Origin: Malania oleifera
Lineage: Eukaryota > Streptophyta > Magnoliopsida > Santalales > Ximeniaceae
Direction of reading: 5' to 3'
Length of the DNA: 64,000 bases
Assembly: GCF_029873635.1 (NCBI RefSeq)
Contig: NC_080420.1
Span: forward strand, 120,226,719 to 120,290,718
Shown here: positions 35,101-47,134 of the stretch, in pieces
Layout of the letters: every line of letters begins with the position of its first letter
How positions within the stretch are numbered: the first letter of the stretch is position 1
The notes under the pieces: generated by a model
The model's input: the letters and a program-made list of their open reading frames with translations, nothing else
Databases searched by the model: none
What the model was told of the DNA's origin: nothing
Made by a program: the position numbers and the translations under genes

Positions 35101-38100
35101 GATCTTTACAACCTTTTGGAGCATGAGTTTCTCCCTTTAGATCTTGCTTCAAAAATTCAACCATTGTTAACCAAAATATCAAAAATTGGAGGGAAGCTAT
35201 CTTCTGCGTCTTCTGTGCCAGAAGTCCAATTGTCTCAATATGTCCGATCTCTGGAGAAGCTTGTCACTCTCAGATTGCTTCATCAGGTGCATTATCATGA
35301 CCATTTTCTTAATTATTGCTGTCTTGTGTATATTATAGTCTTTTATCTGATTCTATCTGCCTTCCTCTGTATTTGGTTAATGTTTTGCTTTCTGCTTGTC
35401 AGGTGTCTCAAGTATATGAGACAATGAAGATTGAGAGTTTATCTAGGATGATCCCGTTTTTTGGTTTCCCTGTTGTCGAGAAGATTTCTGTGGATGCTGT
35501 TAAACACAACTTTGTTGCTATGAAAGTTGACCATATGAAGGGTGCTGTTCTATTTAGTAATTTGGTAAGTTTGTTTTTGCATTCTCCATGCAGGCATTAT
35601 TTTGGGCTTCTCTGTGATAATTGGATCGGACAATAGATAATACTTCTATGTGGTTGAATCCCTATGTTATGTCAAATGCTATAATCTTCGCAAACCCGAC
35701 CAGAATATTTCCATGAGATCGTTATTCTATTCCAGGGCATAAGATACTCAGGAAAGTTGAGTCCAGGAGGGCATTTAGGATAATCCGAGCCAAATGCCTC
35801 CTAATTGTGTCTCTCTGAAAGTGCTAATTGTCTTGATTGTATCTGTTTGGGTGACAATTTGATTATATTTTTTTGGATATTCTTTGCTTTGAGTTTTTAG
35901 ATTTGTGGGTTAATTTTGCTATCAGGGTCTTGAATCTGATGGGCTGCGGGATCATTTGACAACTCTTGCTGAATCTTTAAATAAAGCAAGGGCCATGTTA
36001 TATCCTCCTACGAAGAAGGCATCAAAGTTAGGTGATATGCTGCCAAATTTAGCAGAGACTGTGGAGAAGGAACATAAGAGACTTCTTGCAAGGAAATCAA
36101 TTATTGAGAAACGCAAGGAAGAACATGAGCGGCAACTTTTGGAAATGGTATCCATGTAAACTGCTTGCAATTTGATGGTTATTATAGTCTCAAAATGAAA
36201 AATTTACTTAAAAGAAAAGTCCTTCAAAACTTTTTTAAGGAACGCGAGGAGGAGTCAAAAAGGCTAAAACTACAGAAGATAACAGAAGAGGCAGAACAGA
36301 AAAGGCTTGCAACTGAGTATGAGCAAAGGAAGAATCAAAGGATCCTTAAGGAAATCGAGGAACGGGAACTTGAAGAAGCTCAAGCTCTGCTTCAGGAAGC
36401 TGAAAAGCGTAATAAGAAGAAAGGGAAAAAGCCAATCATAGAAGGAGTAAGTGAAATTTGGGTTTACATTAATTTTAATAGTGTGGGAAAGCTCAATCTG
36501 ACCATTGTATATGGATGCAGGAAAAAGTTACAAAGCAAACTTTGATGGAGTTGGCTCTTACTGAGCAACTCAGGGAGAGGCAGGAAATGGAGAAAAAATT
36601 ACAAAAACTAGCTAAAACAATGGATTATCTGGAAAGAGCTAAAAGAGAAGAGGCAGCTCCTTTAATAGAAGCTGCATTCCAACAGCGGTTGGTGGAAGAG
36701 AAGGTACTTCATGAACGCGAGCAACAGGTATGGCTTGAATTTTCCTGGTTTTTATTTGCATGCATGTTTTGAATTTAGGGACTTCTTTATGTTCACACGA
36801 AAATAAAGAAAATTCTAACTCCTTCCAAATTATATTTTTGCAGTTAATTATGGATGTTTTATTGTTTTTCTTTATTCCATGAAATCATTTTTAACAGTGT
36901 TTTAAAAGACTCAATTTAGGCTCGAAACACGGCATGCCTAAAACACCTTAAGGCTCAATCTAAGATACCAAATTCCAAAAAGGCTAGCGAGTTACATACT
37001 GAGGCTTGTGCATTTTTCCAAAAGGCTCGCATTTTGTGCCTTTTTAGTTGAGGTTTATGCATTTTGGTTTTGTGATTTTGAAGTAAGAAGTGGTTAAAAA
37101 TTTTTAACTACATGTTTATATAAAAGAAATGTCATAATTTTGAGTTTATTTTTAAAACTTTTGAACCTCAACCTTTCCAAAATAACTGAGAGTTGTGTCT
37201 TAGTTCATGAAAATAGTTGTATATCTACCTCTTGTCATGATTTATGTCATGTATTCAAGTGAGCAATTTTTGAATGGCCAACAATTAGTTCGCAAAGTAT
37301 GTATAATTTTTATTTTTTACATTATATTTGTGATTTTCTTAAATTTTCTTTATTTTTAAAATATAAATAATTTATTTTCATATTTTTATCTTAAAAACAA
37401 ATTCTCAAAAGGCTTACGCTCCAACGCGTTCAGGGTTATGCCTCGCTTCTTAAGGGTTAAAATGCCTCACTTTGCACCTTCGCCTTTTAAAACATTAATT
37501 TTCAATGATTTCTTCTGATTCTTCATGCTATTGTGCAGCAAGAAATTGAGCTGAGTAGACAACGCCATGATGGAGATCTCAGGGAGAAGAATAGATTAGC
37601 ACGAATGTTGGAAAACAAGGCAAGTACTCTGTCTATTGCTTGGGATCAAGAACAAATGTTTCTGATTGTCTTGTTGCCGTAAATTTCTACCTCGAAAATT
37701 TCTGAGAGTTGCCATCTGTTCCCAGATGTGCTTTGAGATCTGTCTTTATGTATCTCCTAAAGAATTAATTTAAGGCAAATTTTTGGAAATGGCCTCTGAA
37801 GCTTTGGGTCATGCTTTTGTAACCGTTAATATTTGAAAACATTTCATTGAATGTGATGGTGTCAACATCTTTTGGTAAGGGCTGATGTTCAAAGCATGCT
37901 CTGGTTCTTCCCTGTTTATCTAATGCTTTTCATTTTCTGTGGTGCTTCAACTTACTTGACACTTGAGCATTTTTGGTTTATGAAGACGATTTTCCAAGAA
38001 AAAGTCATGAGCCGCAGGCAAGCGGAACACAGTAGATTGAGAATGGAGAGAGAGGAGCGAATCAGCCAGATCATTCAGAAACGGAAACAGGAGAGGGAGG

Positions 38101-39087
38101 CTAAGAGAAAGATGTTGTTCTATTTGAGGTCAGAGGAAGAAAGACTAGAGAAGGAGCGTGAAGAGGAGGAAGCTCGCAAGCGCGAAGGTACGTCTTCCTT
38201 TGAGTTACATGCTCATGCTCATTGGGTACTATGTAAGAACATTCAAAGCATATATCTTTTTGGTTAAATTTCCTAATTTGTCTTAAATTGTTACATTCTT
38301 TGCAAGTCATTTTCAAATATTTGAATTTTATGAATAATTCTCAACTATTTAGAAATTCCTTCTAGTAGTACAACCAAATTCAATTCTTTCCATTTGTCCT
38401 CCACAAATTGCTAGTTGCTGGCTCCTGTTCAAACTAATTCTTTTCCAAATTGCTTGCAAAATTGTTGTTGAAACTGTTTTAAGACTTTTTTTTCATGTAC
38501 CTTTTTTTGGTGATGGATTTTTGAGGGAAAACTATTCCTTGTTTCTGAGCAGTTTCTTATGTACTTTGTGTGGTTAATACCATATAGGATGCCTTCCATG
38601 TATTATTTTGGTTTGTATCTCTCATTGGCATTTGGGATATGCAGAGGCTGAGAGACGGCGAAAAGAGGAAGCTGAGCGCAAGGCTAAGTTGGATGAAATA
38701 GCTGAGAAGCAGAGGCAGAAGGAGCGGGAAGCAGAAGAGAAGGAAAGGTTGAGGAGGGAAGCTCTTCTGGGGAGATCAACTGATGGGCCTCTGAAGCCCT
38801 CTGAGCATCCTACTGGGGGGCATCCACTGGATGCTGGGGCTGCTGCACCTGCAGCAGCTGCTGCCGCTGCCCCTGCCGCTGCCGCCGCACCTTCCCTTGG
38901 AAAATATGTGCCTAAGTTCAGACGAGAGAGCTCAGGGCAGGCTCCACCTCCAGAACCTGATAGGTGGGGCGGCAGCAGACAGGATGATCGTGATCGGTGG
39001 CGCACTGATGATCGTAAATCTGCTTTTGGTGGGGGTGGGGGCTCTAGGTCTTCCACTTGGTCATCCTCCAGGTATTCCCGTAGTTGA
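29148..39087 (+). CDS. TIF3A1 (eIF3A): Eukaryotic translation initiation factor 3 subunit a (964 aa, 13 coding exons)
   Basis: Subunit a is a core scaffold of the eIF3 complex, which binds the 40S ribosome in the cytosol and recruits the initiator ternary complex and mRNA. Exons: 29148-29193, 29722-30203, 33006-33221, 33391-33759, 33847-33876, 35059-35286, 35403-35564, 35926-36147, 36240-36446, 36521-36727, 37539-37619, 37986-38187, 38645-39087; frames join without a break. The protein begins [20 protein letters not shown] as in plant eIF3a; the PCI region lies at about residues 315-500 (exons 4-7). A long charged Glu/Lys/Arg coiled-coil follows (about 560-860), then an Ala/Pro-rich run (about 880-900) and an Arg/Gly/Ser tail. 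Length is close to Arabidopsis eIF3a (about 987 aa). The intron after exon 11 starts GC rather than GT, and exon 5 is only 30 nt. Boundaries were placed by splice motifs and remembered homologues. Looks intact. Confidence 0.95.
30204..33005 (+). other. eIF3a intron 2 (2.8 kb) with repeat insertions
   Basis: Bounded by CA/GTAAGTG and TGTAG/ATGACA. It contains a short 'aacaacaacaaaaccaagcc...cccactaagtggg' motif (about 30473-30510), like the 3' end of common plant SINE/LINE families, and an L1 remnant (31141-32460). A similar 'aacaataacaaactaagcc' trace lies at about 28000 in the upstream leader intron. Confidence 0.7.
31141..32460 (-). mobile_element. L1-type LINE remnant (reverse transcriptase C-terminus)
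   Basis: Minus-strand fragments follow the L1 order. A reverse-transcriptase C-terminal region with [20 protein letters not shown] and [11 protein letters not shown] (about 32430-32190) corresponds to the plant L1 pattern 'K-IP-V---I--I-R-FLWG'. A later piece ends [18 protein letters not shown] (about 31370-31290), like the end of the zf-RVT region. It is 5'-truncated, has several stops and frameshifts, and lies antisense to the gene within an intron. Confidence 0.65.
36896..37498. mobile_element. MITE-like element in eIF3a intron 10
   Basis: About 600 bp between TGTTTTAAAAGACTC and CGCCTTTTAAAACATT, which are inverted copies at the tips. The interior has 'aaggctc', 'gcctcgcttcttaagg' and 'tcgcattttgtgcc' repeats typical of a widespread plant family whose ends read TGTTTTAAAAGGCG. 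No coding capacity. A target duplication is not clear. Confidence 0.55.
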
Positions 39088-39380
39088 TTCTGGTGGGTCG
39101 TAAGGGTTGATCACCTGATCTTGGTTTGCCTTAAAAACTCTAGTAGTATGAAACTGCGAGCAGTGTTTGTTCATTTGTTGTTTTTTTGAGGGGGTCACAC
39201 AAGTGTGAACATGTCATGGTGAATGCGAGGAATGTCTATTTTATTAATTTTAGAAGATGTAAGACTTTATTTTGTTGAGTTATAAGACCTGGCAATAACT
39301 TTTTTCTGGGGGGAGATCGCACTCCTGTTTTTTTTTTTTTGCACCCTATTTTCCTTTTCCAGGATCAAAAAATAAAAGAA
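39088..39380 (+). other. Probable 3' UTR of eIF3a
   Basis: Follows the TGA at 39085-39087. It is T-rich with TTTGTT-type stretches; an AATAAAAG hexamer lies at about 39370. The exact cleavage site cannot be fixed from sequence. Confidence 0.4.
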
Positions 39381-40537
39381 CAAAGAGTGAAAGGACAACA
39401 AAATGAAACACCACCATTGTGGAAGTAGTTGTAGATTCCTTCCTGTGGAAGGGAAGGCCAGTGGTAGCCTAAATCTGGGAAGAATCTCATTTACAAGTTC
39501 CAGACAAGCTTAAAAAGCGGGGGGAAAAAAAGAGAAAGAACCGACCTAAAAAGAGAATGGATTCATATTGAAGCCTGTACCAGGAAATTAGGGTTTTATA
39601 AGAGGAAGTCTTTCGCAACCTTTTTTGGTTGCACTATCTCGTTACCCAGCAGGCTGTCCTGCATTTTAGCGGTCACAATTGTTTATAATGTGAGCTTGTA
39701 GGCACTTTTTTATTGGAATGAATCTACTTGCTTGTGATTGTATTTCATATGGTATTATTCTTAGTCTACTTTCACTGATTAGTTGAGCTTCTGTGACACA
39801 ACTAATTTTGCACAGCGGTTCAGGTGTTCGGCCCATGACAACATGATAAAAATCGACAAAAATGATGCTTGACGTGTAACACGAGAATGTAGGTAGTCCT
39901 AGAGATTGATTAGGAGATTCCATCTTTCCAAAATTTGTTAAGGGGCCTGAAAATTCTTGACTCTGCTTGTACCGAATTACATAGGTTGTCGCAGTGGGTC
40001 TCCAGAAGCCTTTGGGTCAGAAAATCAGAGTGATACCTTGCGTCGAGTTTGTTCAGAAAGCAAAGTGAGGGCGGATTTGTTTCATAATCTCAGATCAAGT
40101 CTTGTTTCTTTATTTGGCAAGGTTTTTCAAATGGGAAATGCTTTCTAGGAATGATATGCAAACATAAAAAATTTTGAAACCAAAAGATTACAAGATATAG
40201 TAGTTTATTTTTCATTTCATATATCCTTGTCTTTTTAAAATTCAAATGAGACATTCCACATGAAAATTTTATTTAAACTATTGGGACATCCTCTAAAAGA
40301 TGAATCACTTTAACACTTCTTAAGTCATAAACAATCTTTCCTTTTTCTTTATTATTATTATTATTATTATTATATCTAAAACTAGTGATCGAAATTCAAT
40401 CAATTTACTGATTTTTTGAATGCCCAAAAAATTCTTATAATTATTTTGTAATTGCTGTTCTAATTCTTACCACACTTATTTTTTGAAATTAAAAAACTAT
40501 TAAAAAAGGAGCTGCCTCAACTTGGTTTTGAATGCTC
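39381..40537. other. Intergenic, no gene seen
   Basis: AT-rich with an (ATT)n run near 40350-40373. No domain or RNA gene is recognised. Confidence 0.5.
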
Positions 40538-40554
40538 TAGATGCACCTCTAGTG

Positions 40555-40793
40555 TTTTTTTTTTTTTTTTTTTTTTTGATTAACGCTAGGTGTCCTTCGC
40601 CGGCATCTACCAAAGCAAGCCCTGGGATGCACCACAGCGGAGACTAATTCCACGCCCCATAATTCTCATCCTAAGGCCTTGCAGGAAGGTAAATCAGGAT
40701 TTGCTCAGCTAGGTAGGAATTGAACTCGGGACACTTACCTGGGTCACGAGCACGTCCGGATCCGCCCTTGCCACTTGAGCCAGCGCCCGGGGG
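40555..40793 (-). mobile_element. tRNA-derived SINE with target duplication
   Basis: On the minus strand the element starts with a tRNA-like head containing box A (TGGCTCAAGTGGCAAG) and box B (GAGTTCAATTCCTAC). It continues through a ~150 bp body and ends in an A-rich tail (T run at 40555-40577 on the plus strand). Imperfect direct repeats of about 17 bp, TAGATGCACCTCTAGTG (40538-40554) and TAGACGCAGCTATAGTT (40794-40810), flank it and look like a diverged target duplication. Polymerase III boxes plus tail plus duplication support a SINE. Confidence 0.85.
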
Positions 40794-40810
40794 TAGACGC
40801 AGCTATAGTT

Positions 40811-41416
40811 GCTCATATAATCAAACAAAAATACCCTCAGTCTAGCATATTTTCTCTCCAATAGTTTTTTTTTTCTTAAATCAAAAATAAAATTTAGAGA
40901 GTCGTGTTACATTGTTATCACTATACCATAGTTATCACTTTTAAATTTTGGGGTTATGTCCTATATCCCTTGCCCTCAAGAGCATCATGCACTGTATTTG
41001 ATACATGAATTTTAAATTTTAGATCTAAATTTTTATAAAAAATCAAAATATAATTTTATGAGCAAAAGACACTGACATTTCCTGAACTTTGGTAAAAAGA
41101 TAAGGATCTTTTCTGAAATTTTAAAAATTTCAAAAATCTCTCTTAAAATTTCAAAAAATTTAAGAACTTCCCTTCAGGTTTGTTAAAAAGATACAAACCA
41201 TTTCTTATATTTTATTAAAAGACAAGTTTTTTGAAGAGAGATTTGTGTCTTTTTATCAAATTTTAAGTGAAGTTTATGACATTTTCAAAATCTCATGTAG
41301 GTTTGGTTTTTTTTTTTCCAAATACCAGGAGAGGGGAGGTAAATGCGTTTGCTCTAATTTTATTACTTGTTTTTAAGATTGAGTGATAACACTTTTAAGA
41401 AATCTTAAACCAACAA
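40811..41416. other. Intergenic, no gene seen
   Basis: AT-rich. It contains diverged internal repeats of the type 'aaatttcaaaaatctc'. No coding or RNA signal appears before the tRNA at 41417. Confidence 0.5.
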
Positions 41417-41489
41417 GGGGGTGTAGCTCATATGGTAGAGCGCTCGCTTCGCATGCGAGAGGCACGGGGTTCGATTCCCCGCACCTCCA
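41417..41489 (+). tRNA. tRNA-Ala (anticodon CGC)
   Basis: A 73 nt intronless tRNA. Acceptor stem GGGGGTG pairs with CACCTCC and includes the G3:U70 pair that identifies alanine tRNAs. Box A is in TAGCTCATATGGTAGAGC. The anticodon stem-loop CTCGC-TTCGCAT-GCGAG gives anticodon CGC at 41466-41468 by structure (loop 41464-41470 if counted from the stem; reading GCG codons). The T arm CGGGGTTCGATTCCCCG contains box B. The discriminator base is A, CCA is not encoded, and a T-rich run follows within 10 bases, as expected for polymerase III termination. Looks functional. Confidence 0.96.
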
Positions 41490-41490
41490 G

Positions 41491-41505
41491 TTTTGTTTTT
41501 TTTAT
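41491..41505 (+). terminator. Polymerase III T-run terminator after tRNA-Ala
   Basis: TTTTG followed by TTTTTTTT immediately downstream of the tRNA 3' end. Confidence 0.7.
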
Positions 41506-42640
41506 AAATCTATATGTTTTCCAGAATCAAAATTTTGCGTTAAGATTCTAATTTGTTTGGTTTTGAATTTGCTGAATGTTTGGTTTTTTCTACAAACACG
41601 AGTTCGCATTTGTAATTTGTGACGCTTTTAAGTTGTGATATTGTTTTATGAGTTCAGTACTGTGCAATCAGAAAGGCCCTGGTTTAAGATCTGGAATAAT
41701 AAAAATAGGAATGGCTGTATCGAAGTAAACATAGATCTAATGCATGCTAAAGTAGAACGAATCTTCACATGATTCCTCAGGTTGATTCATTTACATCAGA
41801 AGAATATAATAAAACAACTGCATTTCAAGTTAAAAGCCCAATAATATAAAGGTTAAAAGGTTAAGACACTGAAATCTAGAGAAGGGAGGGATGTGCCATA
41901 ATACTATATTGCTTCTGAACTCATTAAAATTCTAAGGTAGTGCTTAGAGTTTATGGAATTGGGTTTTGGCCTTTGGAATTGGAACTGGAGACCTCAATTC
42001 CAGTTGCATTCCTTGGTTCAGCAAAATAGCCATGGACTTGAAAATTCATTCTAAATTAAATTAAGTTGTGTTTGGGAGGATGAATTTCGAACCTTGGATT
42101 TGGATGAAATTTAGTACAATTTTGTATTGCATTTTATTCAAATCCGCATAATTTCAAATCTGAGATCTGAATTCCGAGCTTCCAGACATGGGGTTAGTTT
42201 GTGTTTGGGAGAATGAATTTGGATTCATGTGTATTTGAATTAATACAATTTTGTATTCTATTTTTTCCAACTTCACATATATATAAATCCAAGGTCTAAA
42301 CACCAAGCTCCCAAATGTAGGGGTGAGGATTAGGAGTGGTATTCTTTCCTAAAATTAATCTCGCATTGATGTTGAATGTCAGCGATATCCTTATCCAGGT
42401 GAATTCTTAAAGCTACATTAATTCTAGACAAAGGAATTAAATTACAATTCCATTAACATCCATACATGGCTGAAATTTCTTTTTTTAGTCTCTGGTATAG
42501 ATAAACCTCAAGTTAAATTTTGAGAAGGATTCAAGTTTGCAAGTTTTGAACTAAATCTGCCCATAGATATTGTCTTCTAATCTTTTTTTATAAGCTGGCT
42601 AGTCTTATACATTGTCTTTTTTGTCTTTCTATTATCAGGA
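41506..42640. other. Intergenic with a degenerate ~120 bp direct repeat
   Basis: No gene. Two related blocks at about 42066-42185 and 42197-42325 share 'gtgtttgggagRatgaattt', 'acaattttgtattc' and 'ccRagctYccaRa' in order, so they are an old tandem duplication. No protein domain. Confidence 0.55.
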
Positions 42641-43790
42641 ACATCCAAAGCTTCAATGTTTATCTGATTGCTGGTTTCTACTTGCGGCAAACAGATCAAG
42701 GATTTTCAGCTAAATTAAAGGAAAATTGAGAAAAGGAGAGACCCATAACTTCATTGGGGATTCAACAGATTAGGCGGTTGTTAAAAAGACCCAATTATAA
42801 CAGGTTCTCACACCCTGCCAGACGTGGAGGGATTACTGCAGACAGGTTGTTGTCATTAAATGAAAATAATTTAATCAGCTTAAGTTTCAACGGGATGAGG
42901 ATTTTTTTTCCTCATAATCTGTTCCCCTTCAAACGCAGTCCTTTCAATCTGAAGCTTTCCAATATCAACAGGAAAATGACAGAGATACTTTCTGACCAAA
43001 CCCAAAACCTATAGATTGACATGGTTTCCAAGTCCTGATAAGATGCTTCCATGCATTCTGTTCCCTGTTAAGGCTAGAGCGACAATTTGGGTTGAGTGAC
43101 TGGCACTATAGTTCAACAACACTCCTCTGAGAAAATTGTTTCACAAATGCCACTCATTCCAAACCTGGACAGTTTGTTAATGAACCAATAAAACTCGAGC
43201 CATCACCATCGCCTGCCAGCCCCAACTTATTAGTGGCCATGTTTGATTAGGCAAGAGCTCACAGCCTTCCCAGATCCCTTGGAACTTGCCCTGTGAAGTC
43301 ATTAAAAACTCAAGTAAATGATTTCTGGTTTTGAAGCCTTGGACAATGAAATTGGAATGCAGCCATCGAATCTTTTGTTTTTTGTAAACGAAAGTATGAG
43401 TCGAGGAAGTGTTTTCCATGCCAGAGGATCTTCGTACTAGCTGGTTCTTTGAAACTAGCAAATGAAATATCGAGGTGAGTTTGTAAGGACAAGCACAAAC
43501 TGTACCAGAAAATCTCTCACAACCAGTTAGTAGAATCTTAAAGTTTTGAATTCGGAAAATGCTCTCAGGAATGTTTCCTCCCAAACTGTTCTCAACTACA
43601 AAAAGTTTGACGAGAAATGGAAAGTTACCAAGCAAAGCTCAGATATTCCCAGTGAGGTAATTAGTACCAAGGCCAAGATATGCCAGAGTTGAAGTAGTTG
43701 ATAGTAAAGAATGGGAGCTCCAATGTTGTCTTGCTCATACAAAAGTTGTTGAAAATTGACTTCGACTCCATCAACAATCATCCTTCCCTT
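42640..43790 (-). pseudogene. LRR receptor-like kinase (subfamily XII type) pseudogene fragment
   Basis: Minus-strand fragments in shifting frames give the leucine-rich-repeat ectodomain of an EFR/Xa21-type receptor kinase. In order: LAYLGLGTNYLTGNI and GNFPFLVKLFVVENSLGGNIP (about 43710-43560); VFNDFTGQVPRDLGRL followed by SSFIGSLTNCPGLE, the family's 'DLSFI-SLTNC-RLE' signature (about 43320-43140); then FNDNNLSAVIPPRLAGCENL and LFNNRLICRIPNEVMGLS (about 42870-42730). Several stop codons and frameshifts separate these pieces. No kinase domain, transmembrane segment or N-terminal signal is found nearby, so it is a truncated relic. The functional family senses microbial peptides at the plasma membrane. 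Confidence 0.8.
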
Positions 43791-43814
43791 TTGTTATGCC
43801 GATTCCTCATGAAT

Positions 43815-43935
43815 GGCTTTTTTATTCTGCAGGAACAGGAAAACCTGCAATGGGAAGACAACATGGCGGCACCATTGATTGTGTTTTTTTTACGATATAT
43901 GAACGTCAATTTGAAGAGGTGGAACATGTCTAAGA
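43815..43935 (+). repeat. Inverted partner of 44985-45110
   Basis: The plus strand here reads 'cctgcaatgggaagacaac' then 'atggcggcaccattgat' and 'aatttgaagaggtgg'. The minus strand at about 45105-44985 reads 'gctgcattgggatgacgac', 'atggcagcatcactgat', 'aactttaagaggtg'. The two ~115 bp blocks are inverted copies about 1.1 kb apart. The translated similarity (QENLQWEDNMAAPLI against KEELHWDDDMAASLI) suggests a shared coding or element origin that I do not recognise. Confidence 0.65.
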
Positions 43936-44984
43936 ATATTGGTAGCATGAACTCGTTTGGTTGCTACCACCTGGACCAAGGGCGTTAGAGAGGGCCACAA
44001 GGCTCAGCTTTGGGCTTTCTGACGTGGTTTGGAGTTGTGCTTTGCACTCATCAAGCCTTTGAAGGTGCCTTCCAAGAATGGCGAACAGAGGTTGGCAAGC
44101 TCTGAATTTTTTTTTCATTTTTTTTTCTACTACAAAATTTGTGGAGAAAGAAATGGATTATATTTTTAAAATTTTTATACTTAGTGCAAAATTGGTAGGG
44201 TGGAAAATGGATCATTAATTTCATCTTAGGGCAAAAGACACTGAACTCCCTAAGGTTTTTAAAATCCCATAGACCTCTCCTAACATTTAATTTTTGGGGA
44301 AGTTTGTGTCTTTGTGGTAAACCTCAAGGGAGGTTTGAGGAATTGTTTAAAGCTCAAGGGAGGTCCTTGAGATTTTTGAAACCTCAGGGGAAGTCTTTTT
44401 ACTAAACCTCAAGAGTGGTAAGTGACTTTTACCCTTAATTTTAATAGAACTACTATTGTTTGAATGCGTTTTTTCTTATGTTAGTATTACTAGTAGAAGT
44501 ATTGGAGAAATCTTAATCCACTCGTTTGGGCTAAACAAAAATGGTAGTTTAATTCTTACCCAGATAGAGTAGTTTACATGCTTAGTCCAATGGAATGGGT
44601 TAGGATTTTCCCAATAATAATAATAAGAAAAGAGAGAGACAATTAAACAATGGTCACTTATTAAAATCTAGTTGGGATTTTTTTTTTCCTTCTAGAAATT
44701 CCATACCAATAAAATAAAATTCAATTGATTGATAATCCATTTCATTCCCCACAAATCCTACACTAAAAAATGATAGTAATAAATTAGAGCACCTTAATTT
44801 TATTTTATTTTATTTCTTATGGAAGCTTGACAATGCAAACCACAACTCCTCACTATGTCAGGCAGCCTAGAGCTGTCCTAGGCGTCTTCTAGGTCATTGG
44901 CCCTCACGGAATTGTTCCATGTGGCAAAGATCATGTATGGCAAGCTTGTGCTCCTTTGTCCTTGACTACGTTTCACCTCTTAAA

Positions 44985-45110
44985 GTTGATGGTCATGCTC
45001 CGCCATATGGATGGTTGGATCAGTGATGCTGCCATGTCGTCATCCCAATGCAGCTCCTCCTTCTCCTCTAGCATGAGGAAGTCGTTGGTGAGGGTTTGGT
45101 GTGGCGGAAG
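44985..45110 (-). repeat. Inverted partner of 43815-43935
   Basis: See the partner entry. The source of the block is unknown. Confidence 0.65.
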
Positions 45111-47098
45111 GGATATATTGATTTTGGGGTTGATGTTGGTTTTGAATAGCTTCTTTGGGATGACCATACAACTTAGAGGCTCCTTTTCTCCGCTATAAAC
45201 TTTTGGCTTCTCTGGAATATCATGATGAACAGGTTAGAAGCAATATCCCAGATTTAAGGGAGATACGTTATTGATCAAAAGGTAAAGACTGCTATATAAG
45301 ATAAAAAGTTTAATTCTATAGTCTGCCTTCGTTTATAATTACCCATTTTAGTGGTTCCTCTTTGAATCAAGCATACTGAAGGATTATTTAAATGTTGTGA
45401 GTGTGTCTAAATGTTGAGATTTAGCTAATCTTGGATTCCCCATTCAAGAACAGATCCCGCATATATCCATCATGCTATTTTGTGATTCTTGTTGTATCCA
45501 GACATGCTGCGTGCTTGTGCTGCATTATTTTCTTTACCTGTTCTTAGGACATTTCTACATTCAGTAGCGTGCATCCCTGCCTCTATGATGTTGGCATCTG
45601 AACCTTGATCTGTTCCTTAACTCTTTGCAGTTTTCAATATTAGAATTTGGTAAGTTTGTTAGGATCGGAGGAGCTCATGGGTGGGCTTGATACACACGAG
45701 TGAAAAACTCTTTTGCACATGCCAAATATAATCAATTCATATTACATCATTTCTGCGTCCAAGTCTGTCAGGTACAATTACATGTTCAATCCTAATGAAT
45801 GCGACGCATTCAAAGTTTCCGGTTTATGTAAACCTTGCAAGGCCCCAAACTGCCAAAAATAGCATTTGGCCAATTCCGCAAGGAGCACTAACAACCCATC
45901 ATCGCCTTTCTCCAGTGAGATCTCACAGTACTTGCAAAGTTTCTTTTTCATTTTCTCAGATGCATGCATATTCACGTTTCTTTCTATGAGCTTTAACCTT
46001 ATCATAAGCAGTAGATTCAAGTTTGGAAAAAATACTTTCAATGAACGGCTTGTGCACACATGACTTGTAAACCATTAATTACAAAATATTATATTAATAT
46101 TTAGACTCATTGAAGTGGTGCTAACTCACTTTATTAGGATGTATACCAATGCATACTTCACACTTTGTGTGAGTTAAGAGTAGTATTGTGACATTTCATA
46201 ACTGGTGGGTTTCAGATCTTACATGGAAGAACCGTTCTTTATAATCTTTCTCATTCAGAGTCAAAACATATGTAAATTGGTTATTGCACTTATTTGTGTA
46301 TATATATTTTCAAATATGAAATATAATGGCAATCCTTTTTCTCCTATGGATTGGATTTTGTCATGAAATCTGTATGCAAATTTGCAATTTGTGCATGTAT
46401 AGTGATTACATGGGTGCTCTGAGTGTTTAATAAACTGTGTTTTTTAATGAAACAGGGAGATAAGGTGTAAAAACTGAATACTCTTTTTGATTTTGTTGAA
46501 TGTATCAAGAAGAGAACTAGAAATTACAATCAAGAAGAAAACCAAGAAGTGAACCAGAAAAACTACAATCGTATTTTCTGAAATTCATACCAGCATATTA
46601 TATACACTAGCTGGTAAAAATAAAACAGAAAACAAAACAGATTCCCATTCCTTTTGGAGGGAAAAATAGTTACAAGATTAATTTACAGCTACCCATGGTT
46701 ACAAGGATTATATCACAGCCTCATCTCCTCAAGCCACGTATTAGCAAAAAATTCATCACTGATATTCTGTTCTTGTATCACATTTTTGCCTTTCTCTGCA
46801 CTGATATTTCCAGCATCTTTCATTGTACTGATATCTCCAGCATCAGTTTTCATCTTGTCAAATTTAACATGAGGATACCTGAAACACCGTCATCACAGAA
46901 GAGTTATAAGAAATCATTTTTTTCCATATCCGATTTAGATTCCACTAATTATAAAATGTAAGATTAGTACTTAAATCCGCACAAATAAAAGATATATCAT
47001 TTTAAAATAACATCTTGCAATTGCTGAAAAAAATTGTGTAACAATTCCCAATTTCTCTTCATGTATGAATGTTTTGATCTTACGAATTAGTTGCTCTG

Positions 47099-47134
<36 letters not shown>

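Noticed and set aside
38622-39056. 144-codon antisense open frame rich in Ala/Pro
   Set aside because: It is the shadow of the repetitive last exon of eIF3a on the other strand.
46490-46880. Solo LTR
   Set aside because: Retroelement-like texture, but I could not find paired TG/CA tips or a target duplication.
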